The position numbers and the translations under genes are program-made. A DNA stretch of 64,000 nt from Takakia lepidozioides. Taxonomy: Eukaryota > Streptophyta > Takakiopsida > Takakiales > Takakiaceae. Every line of letters begins with the position of its first letter. Position 1 is the first letter of the stretch. The stretch covers positions 62,248,001 through 62,312,000 of the forward strand of contig CM060733.1 of NCBI GenBank assembly GCA_030704615.1, in the 5' to 3' direction. The notes under the pieces were generated by a model. The model was not told the DNA's origin. It saw only the letters and a program-made list of their open reading frames with translations, and did not search any database. Below, in pieces: positions 44,094 through 56,596 of this stretch.

Positions 44094-44776
44094 GTCTTGC
44101 ATGCTAGAGTAGACATGTTTCAACTCGCTGACACTCATGGCACATACATTTTCATTCAGAAATCAAGCAGCTTCCCTGTGCCATATGGGGAATATACATG
44201 CTTGGATAATCTTCTGTTAAGGTTTTTTGCAATTCACTGCCAGTATGCTGGGACGTGTCCTTTGTCGTATGGATTGCTGTTTGCACAAGGTGCAGTATGC
44301 AAATGCTGGAATGTGCAGTAGGACCCTTCCCACTGGGACACAGAACTAGCAATCTTGTAAAGGCATCACATTTGCAGAACAGTAACAATGTATTTGTAGC
44401 AAATTGGAGTCTTCTCATAAAGGTGGACGAAAACGCCAGGATGGGCTGCGAAATCACTACAAATTGAATGAAGAGCAGTAACAAGGAAGCACTATGCAGT
44501 ACACAGACCATAAACGGCGCTGAAATAGGCCTCAATGCCCGTTAATCTCCACACAATGTATGCTTTACTCGGATCCATTTGTAGACAACCAAAATAAAAA
44601 AAGCATGCGCATGCCATTCATGGCCAAAAACCACATTCTCATGTATTGCGGCACCGAAATTCACCTGTAGCCATGGCGATGCGGCACCACCAAGTGTATA
44701 ATTCCTCACAAAAAAATAGGGTGCAAGAAGATGAATGTAATATAATTGCCACTTTCTCCTTCCCGAATGTGGAATG
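44094..44776. other. Intergenic, scattered palindrome halves
   Basis: This lies between two convergent genes. Isolated array-type motifs occur (AACGGCGCTGAAATAGG near 44513; GCGGCACCGAAATTCACC near 44649). No coding frame can be supported. It probably holds the 3' ends of both genes. Confidence 0.45.
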
Positions 44777-47700
44777 TCAAGCAGTCCGACCAGTATCCTG
44801 CCGTAGGGCCTTGTGCAGCTCGTTGAAACTCAGTGTTGGAGCATGGATGAAGACGTCCACTGCGGATATGCAACTCATGCGCTTCATAAAAATGTAATAA
44901 AGGTGTTTGCAGGGGACGTATGCTGCATTCTTCGATTCCATAACAAGGAAGTCCTCACAGTTGCAAGCTGGGTACTGTGAAACCGTGATTGCATACACGA
45001 CACTGCGCGCAGCAGACCCGGCTGTTGACAACTGAAATATGCGCCCCATCCCGGGGTGAGGAACATCCCTGCAACCTTGCACTATGCAGGGCATTGCAAG
45101 AGCGTTGGCCATCCTGGTGTCGTTCGCCTTTGTTGGTGGCCGCCGTCTTTTCAGTTTCCCCCACCGATGGGTGGGCCAAGCTGCGGGGTCACCCACCGGT
45201 ATGCGGGGCGAAGAGCTTCTCGTGGGAGGAGGATGACGATTGGGAATTGGATTTCGTGGAACGTCTGTCCTCTCCACCAGTCGAAACCCTGCACTTCCTA
45301 GAGCGTCTGCCTCCTCCAGGGTAAGATCTGTACCACTTGCCACAGGCCAGACTGCCGGTGGTTCAGGCATGCCTTGTACACCATACTTGGGCTTGCCGAA
45401 CACACACGACATGATGTCGTGCCTGCAGAACCAAAACTCCTTCAGTGTGGCCTCCACAAACTTTGCGCACACAAATCTCCCTGTGAAGCAAGGGGCAGGC
45501 ACACCGCCCTGCGGGCTCCTCCGAATCATCTCATTGCATCTCTGGTTGGTGTCGACACGAACAGCACAAACATTTGCCACGAAATGTCGACGGTGTCGTG
45601 CAATTCTCCACTGCGAGGCGACACATCTCGTCCACGATTGGAAGCGTATTGGGTAACAAAAACAGGAGCCAACATGCCATCCTCGGGCATGTTGTCCCGA
45701 GTCTGGCAGCGATTCCATGGAGCTGCAGGAGAGGGGGGTCCGAGTCCTGCTTCGTGGAAGGCGTGGGACGCAACATAGTTGCAACAAGGGTTGAGTGCGG
45801 ATGTTTCATATCTGATCTCCATGAATCCCCATCCCTCCGGGCATGTCCTCAATTCTTCTCTTCACCGGCCGGCTGCGGACATCGCCTCCAGGCAGTTCCA
45901 CCGACTGTTTGTAACGGCGTTGGACCTTATTGTTTCCCGCAAGCAGCAGGCAATTTTTGGGATAGGGTCGAACGATGCGCGCCCTCATCAGCATCTCTTG
46001 CCTGTTGTCCGATACCCCATTGCTTTCCTCCCAGAAACTGGTAGTAATGAGATTGTTGAAATGATGCCCCTCACAATATCTATGTGTTGCTGTCAACATG
46101 TCAACGAGATGGGCTGCAGAGGAAGCACGCCAGGAAGAGGCACCGATTCGGCCATGGTTCGTCGTCGGGCATATCCGTGTCATCCTCCAAGCTCAGTGAC
46201 CTGTTGAAGGAAATTAGAGATGTCACTGATTGTGCGAGAATGCCCAAGCACCAAACAGAACAATTGTCAAGTTAGAAATGTGGACCTGTCTCATGTAGTC
46301 TCCAAACGGCGGAAAATCTATAATGCCACCACGCAAGCCACGTTTGCAGTTAGGGCTGATCTTTCACCATCCACTACCCCTGTGAAGACACCCACCAGCG
46401 CGTATGCGTTGCAAACTCGCTCTCCGCATCGTCGATGGAATTCGCTTTTTCCATGCTAGGCACATACTGATATGATCCTGCCGGTTGGCGTGACGCCAAC
46501 GAACCTGTTAGTGTTTTGCGTCAAACTTGAATGAAGTGGAACCCGCAAGATCTCTCCTTCCTTCCATGGGAGTCTTTGGGGTCGTCCCCATATACCCTTC
46601 CTAATCTGCAGCCAGTTTGCATGGGCATTGTCAGCATGAAGCCCCTAAAATCGGGTGGGGGCACACTTGGCTCTCGCCCTTTGCCTCATTAATCCGCGCC
46701 ACATAGCAACTCCGAATCTGTGTCGTCTCCTTTCATTTCGCAGATAGCAATGGTCATCAACTTTTGCAATGTGGGTCGTAGACAGGTGCCACCATTGTCA
46801 ACCAATCGTGGTTGGTAATTCGCCGGATGTGGTCGAACATGACAACAATTTGAAAAGGTCTCCACTGGTCATCCGCTTCACCAAATCGACGCCGCTCCCC
46901 GGTCCGCACGTTGACATCTAAATATGAAGCACCTGTCGTCTCGAGCCTGACCAGGAAAGAAGCTGCCTTGGATGAAGTCGTAGCCGCATGTGCGCTTCAC
47001 TTCCAAGATGGAGTGCATGTCTGATCCTCTTCCGATTCGTTTCTTGCAGCTGACAATGTGGTTCCTGACATTGGGGCTGCTGCACACATGGGAGACAGCT
47101 TCCAGCAGGTCCTTCATGTCCCCCTCGCCCAGCTTCTCTCTTGTGCTTCCGTCCTCCGACATATTGCCAATTGCAATCCTATGTGCCGATGCGGAGCTGT
47201 ATCTGCTTTGGTTTTGCACCCGGCCTCAACCTCACCTCCTCCTTGATAATATCCTGGGCTTGGTTGAAAAGCGACTCTGCAATTGCCTCTGGCGAGGGGG
47301 TGCTCATGCTTTCCGATGTGAATGCATGCTCTGGTGCACGCTGGGACGACGGTCCCGACGTAGTAGTACTGCTTGGCGTTGCACACTGCCATGCACGTAG
47401 GGGCGCGTTGCAATGGGCACACTTGAACGTCCCTGCAGGAACTCTACCTTGAGGCCAAAATGGGGTCGACGAATGCCAATCCAGTCAGTCTCATTCCTGG
47501 TGCCTTGCTAGTGTAATGGTAACATGTGCTCGAGAAACATTTAAGATGCCCAACACACAATACATATCTCACTCGAAACTCCATCACCCAGGTTGGACGA
47601 TGAAGTTTGGTTGACACACCAAGGGTGGCCGTCATGGTTCCTGTTCATTCCTGCGAGCATGCCGTCTGGGCTGCGCCTGCTGGCACTGGAGGGAACTCGT

Positions 47701-48420
47701 AGATAGCATTCCCATCCACAACATCAGGCAAAGTTTCCACAGAATGGATTGGAGTTTTGTCGTAATCAAGCCTAAGAAGGTCACTGGTGCGGGAACCCGT
47801 TGTCTTCATCCTCCGCAATATGTCGATTACTGAGCGGACGGAAGTTGAGTCGGACGGTGTATGCTGAACACTCCTAGTGACGGACGACTTCGAAATATAC
47901 GATGGAAGGACCATACAGTCTTCATCGTCACTGGATAAGTCGTGGACGACTGTTTCCCTGTTTTCCTGGATTTCCCTTTTCACATATTTGGGCTTCTCTG
48001 CTTGTGAAGAGGTGCCCACATCCTTCACATCTTGCACGCCAGGACCCTCTTGTGGAAGGAGGATCAACCAAGTTCCAGCATGGGAACTCTTTAGGCACGA
48101 TTTCACCAATGGCACTGTACCGGATGGATTCAGAAGCTGGGAGCCGCCACTCTTTGCCTTTTCCGAAATCTGCATGCAGAATGACGACACTTTCCAGAAA
48201 ATTTCCATAAGCATCCTTCGTCTCCTCTTCCAAAAACACCGTTCCAGGGCGGAGCCCGAACTTCACACACAAGTACTGCTCAATGACAATCGCAAATCCT
48301 TGGTCGCAGGGTATTTAGCTTTCAGAGAATCAGGATGGAAGTACACGTTGACCCAAACACGGAGTCCATTTTGAAGACGGGACCTCTCGGTACGCTCCGC
48401 AGCGAAGTCCTGCAATGAGA
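44777..48420 (-). pseudogene. MULE-like transposase, copy 3, degenerate
   Basis: The order on the minus strand is as in copy 2. An upstream exon after a CATTGCAG acceptor at about 48411 (DFAAERTERSRLQNGLRVWV) is followed by YLCVKFGLRPGTVFLEEE, GHPWCV, the zinc region (VLCVGHLKCFSSTCYHY, CPLQRAPTC, ACIHIGKHEHPLARGN), and SVHVCSSPNVRNHIVSCKK. The DDE core between 46870 and 46270 is reduced to fragments with many stops. The distal exon (46183-44777) keeps a long frame with the SWIM finger (PACNCEDFLVM, YVPCKHLYYIF). At least six frameshifts make it non-functional. It is useful because it shows the 5' exon that is missing from the copy 2 model. Confidence 0.75.
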
Positions 48421-48609
48421 AGAGTGTGTCGTACCTAATAACACGAATGATTTTTTGGAGGATTCCGTATCCAACAGGATGGGTGATCAGTGCACGTGTA
48501 AAGATGAAGGTGTGTAACGTACGTTAAAAAACGGACGAGAACAGCAAGTTTACATCGGATATTTGGTGCATGAATTGTAATGTACAACCACTTGGGGTAC
48601 GATAAATCA

Positions 48610-50220
48610 GGCCTTCCCATGAATTTCGGCACCGAAATCTGGATGAACATCTCTGTCATGTAACAACTTTGGAAGCCAGGGGATGAATTCTGGCAACAGA
48701 AATCGTAATTTGTTTACCTCATTAAACTGACCAAGCACCCAACGGATGGATTTCGGTGCCGAAATTCGGATGAACTTCTTCTTCATTAAATTGTATCTGC
48801 ACATATGGGTTGAATTTAGATGCCAAAATACGGATGAATGTGTTCCTGATTACAGTCGTGATTCACCACGTGTCCGGATATCGGTGCCGACTTCCGAATG
48901 ACAGTAATCCTGAATCGGCAGAATGGATGTATTTCGGCGCCGAAATTCATTCTTCATCTCCTTTTCCGACCCTAATTCTGCTGCCCTGCGGATGGATTTC
49001 GGTGCCGGAATTCATCGGAAGTCCTTTTTGTTTTAATTTTTCTTTGCCACAGATGAACTTTGGCGCCGAATCTCATCCAAGTACTCCCTTTTAATTTTCC
49101 TTTTTCTTCGCGAGCAATGAATTTCGGCGCCGAAATTTAACCGAAATCCTCCCGATTTTTATTTTTCTTCGCGAGCATTGAATTTCGGCGCGCGAAATTC
49201 ATTCCAAGTCCTCCCGAAATTTTTTATTTCCTTCGCGAGCAATGAATTTCGGCGCCGAAATTCATCCGAAGTCCTCCCGAAATTTTTTATTTTCCTTCGC
49301 GAGCAATGAATTTCGGCGCCGAAATTCATCCGAAGTCCTCCCGAAATTTTTTATTTTCCTTCACGAGCAATGAATTTCGGCGCCGAAATTCAGCCGACTT
49401 CATCCCTCCAAATTCTTTTCAGGGTTTGAGCGCCGGATTTCGGCGCCGAAATTCATCCAATGCCCTCCCTCCAATATTTATTTTTCTTGAAATGGATCAA
49501 TTTCGGCGCCGAAATTCATCCTTACTGTCCGCAATGAGTAACTCTAATATTACATTTTCTATGCGACGGATGAATTTCGGCGCCGAAATTCGTCCAAACC
49601 CGGCACTTACTTTTTGCTTTTGGATGATAATTTTCCGTAAATCGTTGGAAATACCCCGTTCCGACGAATATAACAGGAATATTCTGCATTTAATGGAGAA
49701 ATCGGCATATTAAACCACTTCTGTCAAAATTAATTGCATTTTAGCCGTTTTTTTTCATTTGAAACCGACAGTATCCATTAAGTGGTCTTTTTCGCACGGG
49801 ACGTTGCCGCACATAAAGTATAATTTCGGCGCCGAAATTGTAGTTAAATGTCCACAAATGGCAAGTCCAGCAGGCATGGACAGCATCCGTCAGGGGCAAT
49901 GATGGCGGCAAAGCGTAGCATGGTGCCAATTTAGTCTTCGCTCTGGATGAATTTCGGCGCCGAAATAATGATGATTTCACCTCGTCTACGCGCGGACGGA
50001 GATATTCGTAATGAATTTCGGCGCCGAAATATGGATGAAATGTGCCCAAGTGCAACCGTTTTCACTGTCCCGGAATTAATTCCGGCTCCGATATCCCACT
50101 GACAGGTTTGCTCATGACGGATGAGGACTTCGGAAGCGATGAATTGCGGCGCCGAAATTCGTAAGTTTGCGTATGAAAGCACTTGAATAGGATGAATTTC
50201 GGCGCCGAAATTCATCCGTC
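48610..50220. repeat. Palindrome array of copy 3 between two divergent genes
   Basis: About 20 palindromes of the type GAATTTCGGCGCCGAAATTC, most with ATG and CAT as outer bases, occur at intervals of about 62 bp. The block 49100-49400 has near-identical spacers (TCCTCCCGAAATTTTTTATT), which shows recent tandem duplication. The array begins about 190 bp beyond the transposase 5' exon and ends about 400 bp before the ParB gene ATG at 50620. The core GGCGCC is shared with copy 2's array but the arms are different (TTTC/GAAA against ATGC/GCAT). Confidence 0.85.
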
Positions 50221-50619
50221 CGCTGTTGAAACGTACCGACCTGACTGTTGAATGTCATAGGCAGGGGATTTTCATGGCGGTTGGGTTTCATGATGTGCGG
50301 ATATTTCATTCAATGCCGGCTGCTCCGGGAACAGCATCCGGTGAACGGAAGGTATTTCGGTGCTGCAATTCGGATAAACCGTCTGTACTGGTGGCTGGAA
50401 CTGGCACGCGTCATGTTCCAGTCGACTTCATCCGTGCGAACGTGTCAGGGGTCACAATCTCTTCATCACCCATACGGCAAAAAGTGTTGGACGGTGGCAA
50501 CGCTTCGGGAGACGTGGCTGCTTACGCATCTGCTCGTGCATAGTGGTTGCATGTTCCACCGCTTCGCTCTCTCGCTCCTTGCCCTTCTGCAGTGACGTTC
50601 TCCTGCGTTTCCTCTCCTT

Positions 50620-52578
50620 ATGCGGCATAGTGGTAGCATAGAGTTTGTGGAAGGTCAGGCGACTCCGGCAAAGAGGAGGACGCGGGATTTTGGGAAGCCG
50701 CCGACGACACGACTTAAGCTCCGTCTCATGCATGAAATGCAGACCTCGTTATCCGGAGACTCGGATCGCCCACCAATGAGAGATTCGTGCTTCGCGGATG
50801 TGAAGCACTCCATACGCAATATTCCTTTTACACCTTTGTTTCCTGTTTGTTTGACATGGGAGCTGGGGAGGGATCGCAGGGGGGCGAGGCAACACAGTCA
50901 ACTTTGGATACTCCTGCCCGGGTGCTGCGCTCACAAGGTGGAAGTGCATCGAGGCAGACGAGTCCTCATTCAACACCTCAGATATCGCCTCCGAAAAGCC
51001 CACCTAGAGTTCGGAAGCCGAGAAAGCAGAAGGAGCCCATGGCTTCGCCAGTAAAACCCCTAGGGAGACTGGAAGCGGAGATATTGGGTTTGCAGTCAAT
51101 TTCAGAAAACACAGATGCGGTGGAGGCCGCTGGAGATGTGGGAGTCGGATCTGCAGAAGGGCGGCCCATTCAGCTGACAGAAGGAGAGGACGATAACGTG
51201 GTACGACTTGGCGACAATCAGAACCTGCTGGAGCTTGGGGAGGAGCAAAACCTCCAGGACAGTACACAGGCTGGTGAGAGGGGTGAGGGAAGTGACAGAG
51301 GTGATACAAGTAAGAAACTGGTGGTGGGTATGCTCATGAGCGCACGAGACATGAACATAGCAGCAAACAGGTTGCTGGCAGAGACTCATAGCAACATAGG
51401 CCGCGTTTTGGGCTCCATGGTGTATCCGGAGAACCTCAAAGTTCCTTTGTGTCGCATGGTAAGCCTTCCAGTTGTAAGGCAAGCACTGCCAGGGGATATC
51501 GATCGACTGAAGCACAACTTCAGAGGAGGGTACGGACGGGGGTCGGCAGCATTCTACGTTTCCATTGAGAATGACCAGGGTGTCACAAGGGGCCCCACTG
51601 CAGAGGAGCTTCAGAATTGGGGCCCCCACTGGCACACTGTTAATGCCGAGTTTGAAGCCTATCTGAAGACTAATCCCACATTCGCACACATGGAAGGGAA
51701 GATGTTCTTCGTTTGGGACGGGAACCACAGGATGCTTGCCTGGACAGAGTACATTGCTGAAATGAATCCGCAAGATATCAGTTGGCATTACATGGTGGAC
51801 TGCATTGTCGTAAAGGTGGACGTCAGGGACAGAGGACTGTTGAAGGGTGCCATGGCGGATATAAATCTGTAAGTATACAATTACATCCTTGTGTACTACC
51901 TATTGCGGCGCCGAAATAGGCAATGTTCACCACTGTCATGCACTCTATGAACTGGAAATTGGATTGTTGTGCCGAAATCATATTTTCATGTTGTTTTTTT
52001 TCTCCATGGCAGGGTAACAGAGGGGGCCTTCGTGGAAACTCATCTGGCACATACGCTCTACAGAGTGCAAGAAGTGGGGACAGCTCCGCTGACGGACTTC
52101 CAAAAGTCCCTCGATCCCGAGCTGTACAGGAAGTCCCTAGCGAAAGCAGATCGCACCTGGTACCGACCAACACTGGACGCCATGGTGGAGATCCTCTATT
52201 CGGTGAGGTTCATCTCAAATTTCAGTATCAATTTAATGTTATTTGTTGCAGGGATCCATGGCCTGACTGTATCTGCTGGGTATGGGAATGCAGATGAACA
52301 TCAGGGATGACTTGGCCTATGCCAAAAGGCAGTTCTTTGAGAATGATGCCCCCAACAAGGCGGACGCGTCGATAGAGAGTCATATTGTGCAGGCAGGGAA
52401 GCAATCCCGGACCAAGTACAGGTCCAAACTTGTTAAGCAAGTTGCAATCGCTGACCCTGGTCTTGGTGCCGAGTTCCTGGCGGAGATAGGACTGCATTAC
52501 TCCAGACCCATGAAACCGGAAATGTCCATGGAGAAACTTCATCACATCGCAGTGTCCTGTGTTGAGCCGGCGGAGAAG
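50620..52578 (+). pseudogene. ParB-like gene, copy 3, lacking the methyltransferase part
   Basis: Exon 1 starts at ATG 50620 (MRHSGSIEFVEGQ, with Lys/Arg-rich RRTRDFGKPPTTRLKLRL). Exon 2 begins at 50880 after an ATCGCAG acceptor and is an open frame to the GTAAG donor at 51870. It contains VPLCRMVSLPVVRQALPGD and the ParB motif FFVWDGNHRMLAW. Exon 3 (about 52014-52202) and exon 4 (about 52270-52578, ending HHIAVSCVEPAEK at a GTAAAC donor) match copy 2. There are no later exons: from about 52670 the 117-bp satellite takes over. What remains of the frame is clean, so a truncated ParB-only protein is possible; loss by deletion is the simpler reading. Confidence 0.65.
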
Positions 52579-52669
52579 GTAAACATGTGTTTATTCTTGT
52601 TTTGTGACTTATCGCGATTCTTATGCTGGAGTTCTTGTCTGACCGATGTGAGGTGGCTGCAGACGAGGT

Positions 52670-53712
52670 GGCTGTTTGGTGCTTCCAACTATGGGGTTTT
52701 TTGACATGGCATTCTGGCCTTGTGTGGCCCATTTTGAAATCAAAAAACAGGCTGAGAGAGGGGTTAAAATAGTGTGCGTTGACGCACAGTGTTTGGTGCG
52801 TCCAACTATGGGGTTTTTTGACATGGCATTCTGCCCTGTGTGGCCCATTTACACATCAAAAAATTAGCATAAAGGGGAGCACAAACAGTTTGCTTTGAAG
52901 CACACTGTTTGGTGCTTCCAATTAGGGGTTTTTTGACATGGCATACTAGCCTTGTGTGGCCCATTTAGACATGAAAAAACAGGCTGAGATGGGGGCACAA
53001 ACAGTGTGCGTTGACGCACACTGTTTGGTGCTTCCAACTATGGGGTTTTTTTTTACATGGCATTCTGGCCCTGTGTTGCCCATTTAGACATCAATGAACA
53101 AGAATAAGGGGAGCACAAACAGTGTGCTTTCAAAGCACACTGTTGGTGCTCCCAATTAGGGGTTTTTGGACATGGCATTCAGGCCCTGTGAGGCCCATTT
53201 TGAAATAAAAAATCAGGCTGAGAGATGGGCACAAACAGTGTGTGTTGACGCACAGTGTTTGGTGCGTCCAACTATGGGGTTTTTTGACATGGCATTCTGG
53301 CCCTGTGTGGCCCATTTACACATCAAAAAATTAGCATAAAGGGGAGCACAAACAGTTTGCTTTGAAGCACATTGTTTGGTGCTTCCAATTAGGGGTTTTT
53401 TGACATGGCATACTGGCCTTGTGTGGCCCATTTAGGCATCAAAAAACAGGCTGAGATGGGGGCACAAACAGTGTGCGTTGACGCACACTGTTTGGTGCTT
53501 CCAACTATGGGGTTTTTTTTTACATGGCATTCTGGCCCTATGTTGCCCATTTAGACATCAATAAACAAGCATAAAGGGGAGCACAAACAGTGTGCTTTGA
53601 AGCACAGTGTTTGGTGCTTCCAATTAGGGGTTTTTTGACATGGCATACTGGCCCTGTGTGGCCCATTTTGAAATAAAAAAACAGGCTGAGAGAGGGGCAC
53701 AAACAGTGTGTG
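52670..53712 (+). repeat. 117-bp satellite with a four-unit higher order
   Basis: About nine units of roughly 117 bp begin GGTGCTTCCAACTATGGGG or GGTGCTTCCAATTAGGGG, then TTTTTTGACATGGCAT, CTGTGTGGCCCATTT and AACAGTGTGCGTTGACGCAC. Variants recur with a period of about 467 bp (the unit at 52796 equals that at 53263; the one with eight T at 53045 recurs at 53513), so four-unit blocks were duplicated. The array runs right up to the terminus at 53711. Confidence 0.85.
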
Positions 53713-53726
53713 AAATAGCAGCCCCC
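53711..53726. repeat. Right terminal inverted repeat of copy 3
   Basis: TGAAATAGCAGCCCCC is the reverse complement of the left end consensus GGGGGCTGCTATTTCA. Unlike the transposase-side ends, it has no GCTCATG cluster next to it; the satellite lies there instead. Confidence 0.65.
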
Positions 53727-56596
53727 TTGTGATGGCTGTGTGAACACCCGTATTCTTTGTTATGGCCATACACATTCTGTTTAACAACAAGTGCTTCATG
53801 CTCCGTTGGTGTTACTGGTGTAGGCTGTAATGACATCAGGGTTTCAAGATGCAAATCATGCTGCAATGGTTTGTCATGGATACCACTGTACCCCTTCAAC
53901 TTATTGGCATTGACTCTTCCAAGCATCTCTTTGTTAATGGTTTGTAACATGGTTGTGTTGTTATCATACATCTTCTGTATGACATAAGGTCCTTTCCATG
54001 GCGACTTAAGCTTAGTAGCTTTAATCTTTCCCTTCTCCTACAACCATAGTACCAAATCACCCGTCTTAAAAGTCTTCAATTTACCTTCATCAACTGATCA
54101 TTCCTCTTCATTTGAATTCTGGTCATGTTATCTGCTGCATCCGCACGTACTTCCTCCACATGATATAATTCATGTTTCCTGACTTTAATTGAATCCTTCA
54201 ATTCCATTCTTCTTCCCCATTCCGTTCTCATAGTAGGTAATAAGAATTCTACTGGAAGTAAAGCTTCCATACCATAAACTAATTGGAATGGTGTATACTT
54301 GGTTGTGACTTTATAAGAAGTCATGTATGACCACAAAGCTGTCAATAGCTTTGTATCCCAATCCGTTCTGTTTGCATTGACTATCTTAGCCAAGATAGTG
54401 CATAGTATGTTGTTGGTGGTCTCTGCCTGCCCATTGCCCTGTGGGTAATAGGTTGTACTCTTCCTATTCACAATCATGAACTCTTTAGTCAATAATTCTA
54501 TGGTCTCATTAATGAAGTGACTTCCCTGGTCACTGAAATTCCAAAGGACAGCCAAATCTCGTGAGTATGTTCTCATACAGGAACCTTGCTATGGACTTAG
54601 CTGTGTTCTCCTTCAGAGCCTTAGCTTCCACCCACTTTATAGTATAATCAGTGGCTGTGATTATATATTTGTTCTGTGTATTCCTGGCTGGTGGATTAAT
54701 TGGTCCAACAAAGTCTAGTCCCCATTTCTGAAATGGTTCAGTAGGCATCGTAGGATGCAAAGCCATCTTCCCACATCTTTGCAAAGGTCCTAGCCTCTGA
54801 CACTCATCACAACTCTTGCAATACTTGTGTACATCTTTGAACAAAGTAGGCCACGAGTAACCTGCAAGTAATATTTTTCTACTGGTAGTCTCCTCTCCAA
54901 AATGTCCTCCAGCCACTCCTTTATGAACTTTCTCCGAAACTTTATTTACTTCATGGTGGTACAAGCATCGTTTAAGAACTCCATTAGGTCCTAGCTTATA
55001 CATTCTGCCACCTATCATAGTATAGGGTAAAGCCTTGATAGCTATTCTCTTCCTCTATTCCTTCCCATAACTGGGTGGGCACTGACCATGAGTAAGGTAG
55101 TATCTGATTGGCCACTGCCAATCTAACCAATCATCTGCACTTCCTTGCACCTCCACTGCAAATAGACTCGCATCAGATAGTTGGTCGTCTACTCCCGTGG
55201 CGGGCTCTCTTGTTGATAGGCGTGACAAGTGATCTGCCACAAGATGCAAACGGCCAGGCTTGTAAACAACTTTGAATTCAAACTCGTGCAAGATTATTAA
55301 CCATCTTACTATCCTGCCACTTATCACAGGCTTGTTCACCAAATAAATCAAAGCCTGATGATCCACATAAAACATAAACTTCATTCCCAATAGGTAATGC
55401 CTGAATTTCTTGACTGCATAAATCATTGCCGATGCTTCTCTTTCAGTTGTGCTATAGTTCCTTTCAGCACTGTTCAACAACCTGCTAGCATAGTACACAG
55501 GTGAATCTATGTTTCATGTGACATTTTGGGCTAACACAGCTCCCAATGCTTCTCTTGAGGCATCACAATGTACATGAAATACTACATGCCAGTGAGGGTT
55601 AATCAGCACAGGTGTAGTTATTACTGACAATGTAAGTGCTTCAAATGCTTGTTGATATTCAACTGTCCATGCAAACACTGCATCCTTCTTCAAAAGCTTG
55701 CTCAATGGAGCTGCCATCTGTGCATACCGTTTGACAAACCTTCTATAATAAGTAGTTTGTCCAAGGAACCTCCTTAGACCCTTAACGTTACTTGGTGGTG
55801 GTGAGGCTTTAATAGTCTCTGTCTTTCTAGGATCCACAAGCAGTCCCTTCTTACACACAATGTGTCCCAGTAGTACCCCTTAGTTCACACAGAAAGTACA
55901 TTTTCCGGATTCAGAGCAAGACCTCTCATCCTGCCTCTGGCCAAACATAATTCAAACTTCTGCAAGTGCTCATTCTTAGAGCTGTACACACTGAAGTCAT
56001 CTAAGAACACTTGCATAAAATCATCCAAATACTCATGGAAGGATTCACTTATCACTCTCTAAAAAGTTGCTGGTGCATTACAAAGTCCAAAAGGCATGAC
56101 TTTGTATGCATAAGCACCCCAGTTTGTGATGAAAGCTGTCTTTCCCTGGTCTTCTTCCGCCACTTGCACTTGGTTATACCTACTGAAGCCATCCATGAAT
56201 GAGTACATCTCATGGCCTGCCACAGTGTCCAGTACAGCTTCTATGAATGGCAAGGGAAAGGGATCTTTCTTTGTACAAGCATTCAACTTCTTATAATTCA
56301 CACAAATTCTCAGTTTACCATTATTCTTGGGAACTATCACTATGGGTGACAACCAAGTTGTATACTCTATCGGGTATATGAACTAAGCCTCAGCCAGCTT
56401 CTTAATCTCTTCCCCTACCTTCTGTGCATAGTTGGGATTCATCCTGTACCTTGCCTATTTGATTGGTACTGACCCTGGTTCCAGTTCAATCTTATGCTGA
56501 CAAATCTCAGGGGGTATCCCTTTCAGATCCTCATAGCTCCAAGCAAATACATCTTTGTATTTGATAAACAGGCTCTTAGCTTCCTCAAAGAATTCC
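53727..56596 (-). pseudogene. Ty3/gypsy fragment 5: RT, RNase H and integrase
   Basis: Minus strand from 56596: RT (LSPIVIVPKNNGKLRICVNY, FMDGFSRYNQV, with TAG after NAPATF), RNase H (FYVDHQALIYLVNKPVISGR), H2C2 region (FKDVHKYCKSCDECQRLG), and integrase with all three acidic sites (GLDFVGP, FSDQGSHF, QGNGQAETTNN). The C-terminal domain ends RVNANKLKGYSGIHDKPLQH. Shifts occur near 55860, 55040, 54540 and 54090. The upstream end stops inside the RT linker at AAGAATTC (56596), and the downstream end abuts the right terminus of copy 3. This is the most complete integrase in the window. Confidence 0.85.

Larger units (their letters stand above)
42700..53726. mobile_element. Large MULE-type element, copy 3, both ends present
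   Basis: The left end GGGGTTGCTATTCCATGAG (42700) and the right end TGAAATAGCAGCCCCC (53711-53726) are inverted repeats of each other, giving an element of about 11.0 kb. It contains a terminal module, 62-bp tandem palindromes, an accessory ORF (+), a degenerate transposase (-), a palindrome array, a truncated ParB gene (+) and a 117-bp satellite. Flanking sequence is gypsy on both sides but from different parts of pol, and no target duplication is obvious, so rearrangement after insertion or two gypsy copies must be assumed. Confidence 0.65.
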
